From NCBI GenBank assembly GCA_025506515.1, contig CM046454.1, positions 37,064,503-37,128,502 of the forward strand: 64,000 nt of DNA, written 5' to 3'. The notes beneath the pieces were generated by a model. That model was not told the DNA's origin. It did not search any database and saw nothing but the letters and a program-made list of their open reading frames with translations. Within the stretch, counting starts at the first letter, position 1. Each line of letters opens with the position of its first letter. This DNA comes from Flaveria trinervia (lineage: Eukaryota > Streptophyta > Magnoliopsida > Asterales > Asteraceae). The position numbers were made by a program, and so were the translations under genes. Positions 10,966 to 22,080 of this stretch are shown piece after piece.

Positions 10966-11734
10966 CTTGTGAGTTTTCAGGGTAGCATATAAGATGATGT
11001 TGAGCTTCTATGCTATCCCTTTCAGTCACACACAGGGCTGAACTCATTTGATTGCTGGAGTTACAGATGAACCTTGCATGTTCATCTCCATTTGGTATCC
11101 ACTGAGAATACCATACAACTTAGTCAAAGTGAGAGTCTTAAGGTTCTCAGTCCTCTTGATAACAACATAATAATGGTACATTGCCTAGGAAGTAAGGACA
11201 TGAACATCCTTACAATGTCCATGTTTTCAAAAGTCACTCCAACATCCACTAGAGTGTCCACAATCTCAACGTACCTGAAGTATTGTTGAGTCATGTTTTC
11301 ACTGTTTTAAAGGTGAAATTTTCAAGCTACTATTTCAGGAGATCCTTTTTGTTCTCCATGGCTTTAGTAGGACCCTCGTACATTAGTTTTAATGCATCCC
11401 ACAACTGCTTAGCTGTTTTGCATTTCTTGAAGCCTTTATATATAGAGTTTGGAAGAGCAGTCTGAAAGGTTGTCATGGCTTTCTAATTTTTCTACTCTCT
11501 TTCTATCTTCATTAGAGTAGTCAGCTATAACCTTTGGAATCATAGCATCTCCAATAGCAGCTAAATAGTTGCTTGGTATGTAAGGTCCTAAGACAACAGA
11601 TTCCCACATTCTGGAGTCTTGAGACTTGATGAAACCTTCCCTTCTTTGGCACCAAGTGTCAAAGTCTTCAAGAGTGATTAGTGGGGACTTGTCATGGTTC
11701 CAATTTCTATATCAGATTTAGTGATAGCTGCCAT
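10966..11734 (-). pseudogene. gag: 5' part of a D-like gag (element F)
   Basis: The ATG at 11734 opens MAAITKSDIEIGTMTSPPLI, close to the start of D's gag (MALTKSKVEMGTMTKAPIIT at 51169). Shared features follow: WCQRREGFIKSQDSRMWESV, and further on LYGILSGYQMEMN, equivalent to D's IYGILDGYRLEME. Stops and frame changes are present. At its 3' end the protein changes to the B-like gag of A. Confidence 0.75.
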
Positions 11735-11806
11735 TTGAGATGTTAAGTATTTCTTATGTATGAGGGATCTTAAGATGGTGAGATCTTACAATCAAGAGCC
11801 TGGAAT

Positions 11807-11818
11807 GCTCTAATACCA
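11807..11818 (-). other. Primer-binding site of element F
   Basis: Minus strand reads TGGTATTAGAGC, one base from TGGTATCAGAGC, the complement of the initiator-Met tRNA 3' end used by most plant copia elements. It lies 2 bp inside the LTR end at 11821. Confidence 0.85.
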
Positions 11819-11820
11819 AT

Positions 11821-12640
11821 TGTAGGACTGTTTGAGCGGTTTGTTCACTTACAACATAACACACAATGAGAACAGGTGATTTAGAACACTTAATAGATCA
11901 AATGGGGAACTAGAAAGCAGCTACAATAATACTAAGAAACACAAGTAATAAAGAGACAGAAGAAGAACAAATAACATAAGTGTTTTGTTTTTCAAGAATG
12001 CTATATATTGCTCTCTAGTTCCATACAATGTGTTTACAAAGCATAATGAAAAATACAAGGGACCAGAGATACTTTATACTACATCCTACAGCCAGCCATA
12101 CTTTAAAGGCCAGCTGGATACATGATCTATACAACAAAAAAATCAGGTAGAGTCAAGAGGCAGATTGGCTTTTGACTAGTGACTATGACATGCCATAGCT
12201 CACATCCTAATATATTATAGAAAGGATAAAAGTGCATAAAGTAGAAAGACCTAGACTCAAGAGCTCAATGACAGTTTACCAAAAGCATGAACCTTTTCAC
12301 CAACTTGTGAAAGTTGGTGAGTCAAATAGAGTTGCAACGGATAGGTGGTTCAGCTTTATGGTAAAAGGTACATCGAATAAAGCATGTACTCAAAAGTCTT
12401 TGAAAGAAATCCGTCTTCATAAACTGGCTTCTTAAATCTTTGTCTCTAAAGCTTCAGAAGACTTTATTTTTGGCTTTGGAAGATATTGGTCTTGGATTCC
12501 GAAGATTTCACACTTAGAATGTTTTCTAATGCAGAATGTGAACCTTCCAAAGCATTCTACTTTAGCACTTTGTGCATGCATGCAGGATAGACTGTTTGGA
12601 TGTTTTGGGTTACATCAGCCTTATATGAAACCTTACAGAA
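11821..12640 (-). repeat. 5' LTR of element F
   Basis: Starts with TGTAGGACTG (plus strand) directly beside the primer site. It shares layout with the D LTR: ATATATTGCTCTC near 12003, a CCAGCTGGAT motif near 12110, and decayed TTCNGAAG words near 12450-12510. The right end is not fixed because no second copy is in the window; candidate CA ends lie at about 12613-12645. No genes inside; plus-strand open frames at 12232-12435 and 12529-12723 are chance. Confidence 0.65.
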
Positions 12641-12729
12641 TATCAAATAATGATGATAGAGATGAGATATCAACTGATATGGCATTATCAGATGATGAGG
12701 ATGCATTATCATCAACAAGTTGAAAAAGT
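12641..12729 (-). pseudogene. pol: Left fragment of element E integrase tail
   Basis: Encodes VDDNASSSDNAISVDISSLS, a Ser/Asp-rich tail typical of the copia integrase C-terminus. It continues, apart from a 1-base frame difference, the integrase that stops at 52125 on the other side of element D. This supports D's insertion in E. Confidence 0.6.
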
Positions 12730-13575
12730 TGTAGGATCGGTTTTTGTCACTAAACACTTAATTTTCTCTCAAACTCACTTAACCAACACTCTCAATGAAA
12801 GTAGAATCTTTAAGAGTTGATAACAATATAATAAGTAATAACAAAACACAAGAAGTAATTTTCAAGGTACTTGCATATATTGCTTCTCAACTCAATTTAC
12901 AAGACTCTTACAAGCATGTTCTTATGAGTTACAATGAGAGACTATATATAATACTCTTATACCCGAAAATACTTTGATACCAGCTGGAATCCTCTAACTA
13001 AAGCAAATACTACACACCTATAGTTTAAGGTATCTCAAATAAGACTTTATCTGAGATATGGTAGTCAGGACATGTCCCTGACTTACCTTTTGTCACTAAC
13101 TAAAGTTGGTAACATGTACTAACATACAGTGGAATAAAGTATGGTCAACTACATGGCTCTTTGAGAAAACGCCATGCAGCCTCAGAGGTCTGCAGTGGAG
13201 TGTCAGAGGCCATACTTATGTCCACTGGTTCATAGCAGTGTCTTCCGAAGGTTAAATGGCTTCGGAAGAACAAGTACTTCCGAAGCCACTTATACTTAGG
13301 AAGAGGTTGCTTCTTTCGGGCTTGAGAAATTCTTCTTTCTTCATACTTCGGAAGTAGTCTTCTGATTTCTTCCTTTGAGACTTCATCTTCAGAAGTGAAT
13401 ACTTATATTCGGAAGTAGAGCTTTGCCTTCGGAAGTGGAACTTTTGCTTTGTCTTCGAAAGAACTCTACTTCCTTCGGAAGTTCCACACTTGGCTTCGAA
13501 AGCCTTTTTAAGCAGCACCAAAATTTGTCTAAGTGATTTGGTTTTGGTTGCACCAGCCTTCTTCTTGATCCAACA
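12730..13575 (-). repeat. 3' LTR of element D
   Basis: 846 bp, plus strand TGTAGGATCGG...GATCCAACA; nearly the same as 51259-52119 along its length. A TATATATA run near 12945 (minus strand) is a plausible promoter TATA box. The 13235-13515 part has about ten CTTCGGAAG/CTTCCGAAG words. Confidence 0.93.
13235..13515. repeat. CTTCGGAAG-type motif array in D LTR
   Basis: Repeated near-palindromic words such as CTTCCGAAGG, CTTCGGAAGAAC, TTCCGAAGCC, CTTCGGAAGTAG and CTTCGGAAGTGG, irregularly spaced. The same array is in the 5' LTR (51785-52050), and the same word recurs in D's pol-ORF3 spacer (30778-30985). Confidence 0.8.
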
Positions 13576-15230
13576 AACTCCTCTAGGCCGATGCTACCAA
13601 AACCTACTTTTTTCTGCTCCTCAAAACTTTCAGCACCAGGGAGTGTAAATACTTATCAGTCTCTTGTTCTTCCTGAATGATATGTACCCTTTGTTGTGGC
13701 TCTCTGAAAAGAGTAAGTTGATGGGAGCTATAATCATATTCCCATCAAACAATAGGTTCCAATTTAGGACCATCCACCATGTGTAGAAAGGCCGTACCCT
13801 TGGTGGGAGATCTATCCTTTTCTTCCTTTCTTCTTAATCTTAACTCTTCCTCAATCTTGGCTTTTGCTGTTAACTCAGCCAGATGAAGAATGTTGAGATG
13901 ATTCTTGATATGAGTAGCAGTTCAGAGTTGGAGGGGTCAGAGAATGGTTTCTCTGCTAACTCAGCAATATAAAATCTGCTGGAGTGTAGCAGAGAGGTGG
14001 CATTCAGTATATTAACTTCACCATTCTCTCTTTCCACAACAAAGTTGTGAGTAGCTTCATCGAACCTCCACCAGAGTATATTTTTCTAGGCACAAGAGAC
14101 TAACTAGGAATCTTGTCCTCTTTTCTTGTATCCAGTAGAGTCACCAGCTTCCTTCTTAGTTTCTTCTCTTAATCATTTAATGATTCTGAGTTGATTCCTA
14201 GAAGTACTATAGCCTGGTCTAGTGTTCCTCTGGGTAGATCAAGAAATTGATCTCTTATGAGGGAACGTGAAGATCCATCCACATAGGTTAGATTGATGGA
14301 GTCTTCCTCACAGGAAATATCGCTCAGGGTTGTGCAACTGATGAGCCTATTCTTGATGCTTTTAAACTCTTCTAGAAAGAGATGTTTAAAAGGCTGATGG
14401 GATGGTTGAGAAGGTTGTGAGGTAGGATGTGGTGAGTGGTTCGGGTTAGAGTTTTAGGTTAAAGGATGGGTGGTTTTGGTGGTTGAGGGGAAAGAGGTAG
14501 ATGAAGGTAAAGGTGTGGGTTTAGGAGTGTAAGGTTCAGTTTTGATGGTGAAGGGAGAGGGAATTGGTTTAGGTTAGGGTTGAGTGGTTGGTGTGAAGGT
14601 TATCCCCTGTACCCTTCTGTACATCTCTCTTCTTTTCCCCGAATGAATGTTAGCTTTGATCTCACTGACAATTCATTAGAGTGTCCTTTCAGATATGGGA
14701 CCCACCTGCCTTCTAGAGATGTCGTCAGCCTGGAGATAGTCTTTCATCCAGGCTTTGTCACCTATCTTCCTGTTGCAGATGCCTTTGCTTCTTCCTCTTT
14801 CTTCTTCTTCTCCTTCAACTTTTCTCTTTCAGCTCTTTTTCTTTCTTTCTCCATTTGATCCTGCTCTTTGTTGACGAGCCAAAGGATTGTTTCATCATAT
14901 GTGGAGAAAGTTCTTGAAGAGAGAAGCCTCGGGATGTTAGGAAATCTATCCTTTCCCTCTGAGCTGCGTGTCAGCTTCCCTTTGTTCCTTTTCATTCTCT
15001 CCTCTAAGGCCAACCTTGCTGCTTCCTGCTGCAGCTTGGTTTCCTTTTCCAGTTTCACCAGCTCCTCTAATGGTAGCAGGAGTGTTTCTTCATTAGCGGC
15101 TCCAAGTTGAATGAGCCGGTCAATGATCTCTTCTCCCTTTTTGTTGTCGACAGCCTCCTGGTTGGCTGCAGCTGCTTTTGTACTAGCAGCCAACAACTTC
15201 CTAGTTGGAAGTCTCCCTTTTCATTTCAGC
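13576..15230 (-). pseudogene. ORF4 of element D, degraded
   Basis: 14762-15196 is a highly charged, Lys/Glu-rich coiled coil (KERKRAEREKLKEKKKKEEE) preceded by a heptad-rich part. Further on, at about 13960-14080, one frame encodes LWWRFDEATHNFVVERENGE, which matches the tryptophan block of ORF4 in element B (WWYYDSRTGEAMIVLNRNGK) and in C (RWFYNTETFELKLVRNLERW). A run near 14210-14310 encodes DGSSRSLIRDQFLDLPRGTL. Several frameshifts separate these. Function unknown; no membrane segment seen. Confidence 0.6.
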
Positions 15231-16382
15231 TTTTCAATCTTCTCCTCTTCCTGAAACTCTTCCGCAGTCATCTTCTGTTTCCTTTGGTATCTTTTGAAGA
15301 ACTGACTTGATGGTTCTTGGACAGTGGATACTAATTGTGTGAGAGGTAGAGATGGTGTCAGGACAGGAGGTTGATCCAGAAATTCCTCACTGTTCACCTC
15401 AGATGCCATTTCTAGGATTGCATCTGTGATGATCAGTTCCTCGGACATTTTGAACAGTCCTTCCGCAGCTTCCATTTCAGCTTCGGAAGATTCAACTTGT
15501 TCTTCTGAGGCTTTAACTTCAGCTTCAGAAATAAGAGGGAATGCAAATTTTGTCCTAACTGTTTCAGTTGCTGGGCCATGAGTCCTTATTTCCCCTTCAA
15601 ATTGAATCTCAGGTTCCATGTGAACCTTAGGTTGCCTAACTTCTTCCACAGTGGTAGAAGGTGCACTAAGCCTCTAAAGCTCTTCAGCTCCAAAGTAAAT
15701 CATGGAAGCATCAAGACTTGGCTGATCACGAGCAGACTTCAACAAGAACTGAGAAAAGAAGCTGTAGAGATCTTTGATCATCCTTGAATCAATTGTTAGA
15801 GTGACTTGAGATGGCTCAAAAGAAGTTGTGATAGGAGCTAAATATTTAGAAGTTGATGATTAGCTATGTGGGTCCTCATATGTTTGTCTCTAAACACTCT
15901 CCCCCTTTTTGGTAGCATCATCTTGAGAGGTAGATGACTGGAGGAAGAGGTCAAGGAGACCGGAACAGGTACATGCCTAACAGATCTCTCAATCTGTTTC
16001 TCAGCTCGTTGAGCCTTGAGATTGAAAATCTCAAGTTGCTGAGTGGCGGACCTTTCTTGTAAAGTCCTAACTTGGATTCAAGGTTTGAGACTTTAGATAG
16101 TGGGTCTGTAATAAAGAGTTTCATGCTTCCCTCATCTTCTTTAGAAGAATCACGGGGAGTTGAGGTAACATACCTAGTATGTTTAGCCTCACCACAGATG
16201 TGGTTTCTTGGCACCTGGTTTCCCTTGCTTAGTGATGTCTCTTGCAGAGTCATCAAAAGGCATGGTTGCCGTAGATTCAGTCTCAGAGATGTTACCACTA
16301 TCCATAAGGTCCATTGAGGCACCTTCTGTACTGGTAGCTGAATCTGCATGAGTCCCCTCCACATCAGTGAGACTCACCTCAG

Positions 16383-17663
16383 TAATGGTTTCTCATGGGG
16401 GCTAGAGATAAAAAGGTCTCTCTAGGCTCTGTTGATCTTGGAGAGGGTGTTGTAGATCAACATCATTGCCATGGAGAGATGTTATGTCTTCATCAGTTTT
16501 AAAGAGAAGGTCAGTGAAAGATAAGGAGGTTAAACCTACTAACTCGGGACCTTGGTCAATGTGTACAAGCATTGAGCCTCTGATTGGGTTGTCCCTTATT
16601 GGCTGCTCAGAGGAGTGTAAAGACTCACTCTGAGGGCTTTCAGAGAGGGTAATGGGCTCATGGGTTTGAGACTGAGGAGACTCAAGATCCATATTGAGAT
16701 CAATGGTGAAGGAAGGTAAGACCTCAGACTGAGTGGGAGCCCAATGTTCCACTCTAGCCTTTTTAGGTTGAATAGGAGGAGCTTGTTCAATCAGAGTAGA
16801 TTGAACAATGGTTCGCTTAGGGCATCCTGTGTAGGTAATGGTGATGGGAGGAGAAGGTAGTTTTGGCATTGTGGTTGCAGTGGCTGGTGTGGGTTCATTA
16901 CCTGTGGGGTGAACAAGGATGTCACCAGGAGCGATGTGCTCAGTCATACTAGGAGGTAGAGAAGTGTACCTTCCAGTGAAGTTGGTGGATACCCTTTTCA
17001 ATGTCTTGAAGATGGTTGGCCTCAGTAATGGTTTTCTCATGGGGGCTAGAGATAAAAAGGTCTCTCTAGGCTCTGTTGATCTTGGAGAGGGTGTTGTAGA
17101 TCAACATCATTGCCATGGAGAGATGTTATGTCTTCATCAGTTTTAAAGAGAAGGTCAGTGAAAGATAAGGAGGTTAAACCTACTAACTCGGGACCTGGTC
17201 AATGTGTACAAGCATTGAGCTCTGATTGGGTTGTCCCTTATTGGCTGCTTAGAGGAGTGTAAAGACTCACTCTGAGGGCTTTCAGAGAGGGTAATGGGCT
17301 CATGGGTTTGAGACTGAGGAGACTCAAGATCCATATTGAGATCAATGGTGAAGGAAGGTAAGACCTCAGACTGAGTGGGAGCCCAATGTTCCACTCTAGC
17401 CTTTTTAGGTTGAATAGGAGGAGCTTGTTCAATCAGAGTAGATTGAACAAGGGTTCGTTTAGGGCATCCTGTGTAGGTAATGGTGATGGGAGGAGAAGGT
17501 AGTGTTGGCATGTGGTTGCAGTGGCTGGTGTGGGTTCATTACCTGTGGGGTGAACAAGGATGTCACCAGGAGCGATGTGCTCAGTCATACTAGGAGGTAG
17601 AGAAGTGTACCTTCTAGTGAAGTTGGTGGATACCCTTTTCAATGTCTTGAAGATGGTTGGACT
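16383..17663. repeat. 641-bp tandem duplication inside D ORF3
   Basis: Unit 1 (16383-17023) and unit 2 (17024-17663) are about 98% alike by eye; differences are single substitutions and 1-base deletions in unit 2 (for example ggacctggtc against ggaccttggtc). The repeated protein includes SFTIDLNMDLESPQ. A recent slip or an assembly error could both make it. Confidence 0.9.
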
Positions 17664-18204
17664 CATGAAAGGGAAAGACAGAGTGGCTGCACAGACAAGC
17701 CGACTCTAGTCCAACTCACAGTAATAATGTGCCGAAGAAATCTTGGATACATAAAGAATGTTTCCCTCTGAAGATTTCCAATGAGATTGACAGCACAAAT
17801 CTTGAGTAGTTGAAGCGCAGGCCTTGCAACAATCCATGAACTAGGCACCCTAGTTCATATGGGATTTGATCCCTCCCCTAGATTTTTTTGACAAGCAGTG
17901 AAGGACAATGTGCAGGAGGACTTCCAGTTGTGAGAGAAGTTAAATTTGTAGACAGTCGACTTGCTCATATCTCCACCATATCCCATGAGATGTAGGTGCT
18001 GTCTAAATCTATCTTGGGAACTCAGTAGGGGCACCTTCAATCGTGAAGCTCCAGATGCTCCCTCATGACTAGTTCAGAGATGACTAACTCTTGACCACAA
18101 ATGTGGGATCGTATTACATGAACCCATTTAGGGTTTCGACCTGACTGTTTCCCCAAAATTCAGTCATGTGGTTGAGGTAAACTGTGGGATTAATAGTCAA
18201 GGCT

Positions 18205-18209
18205 CTGTA
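18205..18209. other. Target-site duplication CTGTA, left of element C
   Basis: Identical to 30356-30360 on the other side. Taking out C with one copy makes the ORF3 frame of D continuous. Confidence 0.93.
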
Positions 18210-18515
18210 TGATAGGATCAATTGAGCTAATCTATGATGATATCTGACCACAATTCAAAGAAAACACATACAAGTAATCGAATTCAACAAGATATTAACA
18301 AATTCACAGTTTCATTAATATCAAGCAAAGACAATTACAAGTAGTGAGCAGTAGTTCGTTCACTATCTTCCCAAAACTCTACTACTAACTAACAATCTAA
18401 GCTATTTATAATGAAACACAAAGGAACTAACAATTACAAACATAGTCCCTATACTATTACCAAATGTTTAAAGACAACTAAAGACAACATGTTAATCTTT
18501 CTTAGAGCACTAACA
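18210..18515 (-). repeat. 3' LTR of element C
   Basis: 306 bp, plus strand TGATAGGATC...GCACTAACA, with TG...CA ends. Contains GCTATTTATAATG near 18401, a possible TATA region on either strand. Matched by 30048-30355. Confidence 0.95.
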
Positions 18516-18530
18516 TACCCCCCATAAGAT
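18516..18530 (-). other. Polypurine tract of element C
   Basis: Plus strand TACCCCCCATAAG directly beside the LTR, that is CTTATGGGGGGTA on the coding strand. This is the expected primer for plus-strand DNA synthesis. Confidence 0.85.
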
Positions 18531-18900
18531 TGACATGGTCTTCTGTCTTCTTTTCCATATTCACTTTATCTTCACCTTTATCTTCAACTCTTTGTCTTCA
18601 TCCTTCAAAGAAATATTTTGGTTCTTCTTTGACCTTAAACATCGGCTTCTGTTTGTACATCTCTGATTCTTTCAAAGCATTTGAAATTGTAGACTTGAAT
18701 TTTCTTGCAAGAATGCCTTGTTCTGGTTTAGCTTCATTTGTCTTTATCTCCATCTTGTTCATTCTTTCCAATGTGTCTTTTGATAAGCAAGTAAGTCAAT
18801 GTTTGCATATAACTCAATAGGGTTGAACTATCCTTTGAGTATACTTCTAAGACACCTTTCCTTTGAGATTCTCATAAATTCAATATCCTTGATATCTTTC
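18531..18900. other. 3' untranslated region of element C
   Basis: About 370 bp between the end of ORF4 and the polypurine tract. AT-rich, with short degraded pieces that may be the end of ORF4. A plus-strand open frame at 18530-18820 has no recognisable feature and is taken as chance. Confidence 0.5.
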
Positions 18901-18901
18901 T

Positions 18902-20300
18902 TCACAATATTTGCAAAGCAAGAGCTTTTCTCAGAGATATTCTTTCCATAGTTGCATTCATCACATTAATAATGAAAATGAAATATTTCTTGTCTTGCTC
19001 TGCTCTTTCAGGACAAAAATGAAATATAACTTGGATGTAACAATTTGAGTTCAAAAGCACCAAAAAGATTATCATGTCTTCATCCCATCTTTCTAAATTT
19101 CGAACCAACTTAAGCTCAAACGTCTCAGTGTTATAAAACCATCTGAGGATTGGCTTTGAGTTTTGATTACCATCTATCACTTTCAGACCAGGAGTTGTAA
19201 CCTTCTCAAAATACTTGTCACAAAACTCAATCATCGAATGTTCCTCCTCTAATTGTAATCCCTTGAGCTTTTTGTTATTCTTCATAGTAACAAAATACTC
19301 TTTATCTTCTTGCTCACATCTTGTTAAGAAAATTCTGATCGATCCAATCCCTTCTTAATAATTCTACAAACATCTTGCCACATTTTGAATCAGAGGATTG
19401 AACAGAGGTATCTATTCAGCTCTTTCAGATCTTGCACCGGAAGTTTTATGATACTAGAGTAAAAGTGATATACATCACACACAACATTTACTCTCTTTAT
19501 CAAAAATGCATCGAATACTTCATCATACTTTCATGCGATAATCTTTACTTGGCTGGTAAAATCTGGAGCAATCATAGCATTTAGCAGTTCAACAACTGAT
19601 TGTCCTCTTTGCAATACGTTTCTTACCAAGTCTCCAATTGTTCTTGAATTATCAAAAATATGCCTTTGTTCAGTAGAGGCTTTGTAAGTTTGTCTTTCTG
19701 GATCAGAAAACATTTCAATCAACTCTTTTCTGAACATGTGCATCATTAATTCTTGACATTTGTTTGATCTCCTTGGCTTTAACATTCTTGTTCTCTTTGT
19801 TATTTCAAGAACGAGGATTATCCGTATCAAGTACTATCATTTTCTTCAATTGTTTCTCAGTCACTTGAAAACTTCTGACAAGGTTCCTCAGTGATACAGA
19901 TTGTAATCTTTTTCGTTTCCTCCAAGGGTAGTTTCTAGATTGCAACCATGATCTTAGAGCTGGAATACTCATATCTCTGGATTAGGATGGTGCAACTCAG
20001 AGCTAGATTGTTCTTCTACATTGATCACTTCTTTTGCTCTTGTCCATTCACCATGCTCATAACAATCTCATTTGGATCTACTGGTGCAACTGACTCTGCA
20101 TAAAAACTTTCTCATATTCAACGTTAATTTGAGAACAGTCAGTCCGTCCAATATACACGATTGTATTTCATCTTCACAAGATAATTATATCTTTCTTCAA
20201 AGTCTTGTGGTACTTCATCTTGTTCATGAGTATTTTCTTGTGAAGAGAAATACGATACAAATTGAGCTTCATCATATCTTCATTATCTAAATTTCATCAT
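18902..20300 (-). pseudogene. ORF4 of element C, degraded
   Basis: The best part, 18902-19285, encodes PILRWFYNTETFELKLVRNL, the counterpart of the WW block in element B's ORF4 (37600-37730) and element D (13960-14080). 19531-19830 is a second open piece, basic at its start (TKRTRMLKPRRSNKCQELMM). An upstream piece near 20050-20290 has MVNGQEQKK and EDYDEAQFVSYFS in different frames. Function unknown. Confidence 0.6.
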
Positions 20301-20312
20301 ACCAGTCATCAT

Positions 20313-21325
20313 TTATACTTCCTCAATATCTTCTAAAGCCTCAATCTGTTCTTGTACATTCTGTTCTTCAACAGTTTCTTCAGTTCTTTGCATCTTAGAA
20401 GATGATTCAGTTAGAATTGTATCTTCTACTTCATCTACTTTTCTTTTACCTTTTATCTGCTCAAGATTTTCATCAACATTTATGTGAGTACTTATCACTT
20501 GTACTGGTGAGATAGGCTTCTGAGCTTCTTTTTCTTTTAGCAAATCATCTTTGAGTTTTTCATTTTCTTCAGTTAGTTTCTTGAACTTCTCCTCAAGAAT
20601 GTCATAGTCTTTGATCATAACTTCAAAATTCTTGATTACATCTTCTTTATCTTTAGCAAACCTCACAATCTTTTCCTCTTTTGAGGCATTTTCTTCAGTC
20701 ACTTTAGTTTTCATCCTTAAGCTTTTGAATTTATTTTTCAAGAGATATGTTTATCTCTTTCATTCTTTCATTCTCCAATTTCAACTCTTCAACTCTTTCT
20801 CTTTACTCAGATTTTCTTCTTCCAATCTTTCCTTCTGATCAATGTCCACTGTCTCCTCTGTTTGTATAGATACATTATGTGTCATACTCACAGGATTTCA
20901 TCATCTACTCCTTCGTTAACATCAACTTCAAATACTGGATTGTATAATATATCATTCATAAAATCAGAATCAAAGGAATGATTTTGTGAATCTATTTCAT
21001 GTACAGCTTCCTCATGAATGTCATCAACATTCCTTCATCCATATTTTGTGGTTCATCTCCCGTATCTTCCTCATTTATTTCTTCCGGTTTCTCTCTTGAT
21101 GTGCTTCAGTGGCACCATCATTTACATCATCATCATCATTGTCATCACTTTCTTCACTTGTTTATGAGCTTTTTGAATCTTCATCATCATTATCTTCATT
21201 ATCATCATTAATCATAACTTCAACAACATCCTCAATGAGATCATTAGGATCTATTGGTTCATCTTTTGATAAATGAAGTGTTGTTGATTTATATCAACTT
21301 CATGATTAGATACATTCCTTAATAT
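20313..21325 (-). pseudogene. ORF3 C-terminal half of element C: acidic tract and coiled coil
   Basis: 20313-20741 encodes a strong coiled coil (DILEEKFKKLTEENEKLKDD) followed by KGKRKVDEVE, a possible nuclear localisation signal, and an acidic end. 21100-21250 is (GAT/GAA)-rich and encodes a poly-Asp/Glu/Asn tract. The order matches element B ORF3 (acidic tract and coiled coil in the C-terminal half). Frameshifts lie near 20745 and 21320. Confidence 0.6.
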
Positions 21326-22080
21326 TCAAATAGAGGATGTTTTTTGAGCACCAGTGATCATTGATAGTCTTTTATACACAGATTCAGACATATGCTCCAA
21401 TTGTAATTTTTCACCTTCAACTCCTTCAACATAAAGATCTAGATTTTCTTCATTTATAAGCAATGGAAGAAATCTAGGATACATTAAGTATTCATGTCTC
21501 CTTCCTCTTTCAAGATTGAAATGAAAACCATTCAATATCCATTTAGCCATGTTAAATCTTCTATTTGTGGCTAAGGCAATAATTGGAGATGCAATGTCTA
21601 CAGGGAATGAGTCCCAACCAGCACTACGTTTAGACATGCATTGTTGAAAGATATAACATAATAATTTCCAATGCTTGTACACTCTTGCTCGGAAAAATTG
21701 TTTCTTTGGGAAATGATCTGGATGCCCCATTTGCATGAACACTTCTCTACATTCATTGAATGTATACTCAGATAAGTCTTCAGGATCATTTTCTCCAAGT
21801 TTAAGAGCAGTTCTGATAGCTTGTTCAGAGACTTCAAGCATTCTGTCAAATGTAATGAATGCTCTTACAACTTTGTTTCCTTCTTCATTTCTTTCAACTT
21901 CAGCCGTTCTCCAGAATTTCTTGATCAATCTTTTGTTAATCATTGGTCGTGCACACATTGCACAGACATACTTAGTTCTCAATAAAAATCCTATCATTTC
22001 TTCATAACCTGCTGCTTCTCTATTTTCTTCATCTACAAATGCAGCAACATTAGGTTTGGTTCGAACTTTAACGATGCCAT
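21326..22080 (-). CDS. ORF3 N-terminal domain of element C, unknown function
   Basis: An open stretch of about 250 residues. Start chosen at the ATG at 22080 (MASLKFEPN), which follows directly after a TTTTATTTTGCAG acceptor-like site; a 1-base frame change near 22050 then leads into VAAFVDEENREAAGYEEMIG. Landmarks: KKFWRTAEVERN, GHPDHFPKKQFFRARVYKHW, IASPIIALATNRRFNMAKWI, and RRHEYLMYPRFLPLLINEEN. The LATNR...FN.AKWI..G and MYPRFL pair is shared with ORF3 of B, D and related sequences. It is the best preserved copy in the window. There is no signal peptide or membrane helix. It lies between pol and the 3' LTR, the place of env in retroviruses, but its function is not known. Confidence 0.7.

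Larger units (their letters stand above)
1..12640 (-). mobile_element. Chimeric Ty1/copia element A/F (5' end of F joined to body of A), 3' end outside window
   Basis: On the minus strand the order is: 5' LTR (about 12640-11821), primer-binding site, start of a D-like gag, then a B-like gag, protease, integrase, RT, RNase H, a long spacer, ORF3 and the start of ORF4 at base 1. The first gag part (starting at 11734) resembles element D; from about 10965 downwards the protein follows element B. No LTR separates the two, so this is a recombinant or deletion product rather than a clean nested insertion. Many stops and frameshifts show it is inactive. The 3' LTR lies beyond the window, so size and target-site duplication cannot be checked. 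The right limit of the LTR is uncertain by about 30 bp. Confidence 0.8.
15231..18209 (-). pseudogene. ORF3 of element D, 3' part (after insertion of C)
   Basis: Directly beyond the C element the frame encodes ALTINPTVYLNHMTEFWGNS, a hallmark of this ORF3 family. Further on are ETFFMYPRFLRHIITV (17663-17848), TIFKTLKRVSTNFT, a Ser/Pro-rich middle (16402-17040, duplicated at 17024-17663) and an acidic C-terminal part (15221-15649). The 5' part is at 30361-30459 on the other side of C. Besides the insertion there are several internal stops. Confidence 0.75.

Noticed and set aside
12232..12723. Two plus-strand open frames that could be small host genes
   Set aside because: They lie in the F LTR and the E integrase tail and have no recognisable domain or conserved counterpart.
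18530..18820. Plus-strand frame of 96 codons beside the C LTR
   Set aside because: Antisense to the 3' untranslated part of C; low-complexity Ser/Phe/Leu composition from a CT-rich strand.
21326..22080. Calling ORF3 an envelope gene
   Set aside because: Only the position fits. No signal peptide, membrane helix or cleavage site could be seen in any of the four copies.
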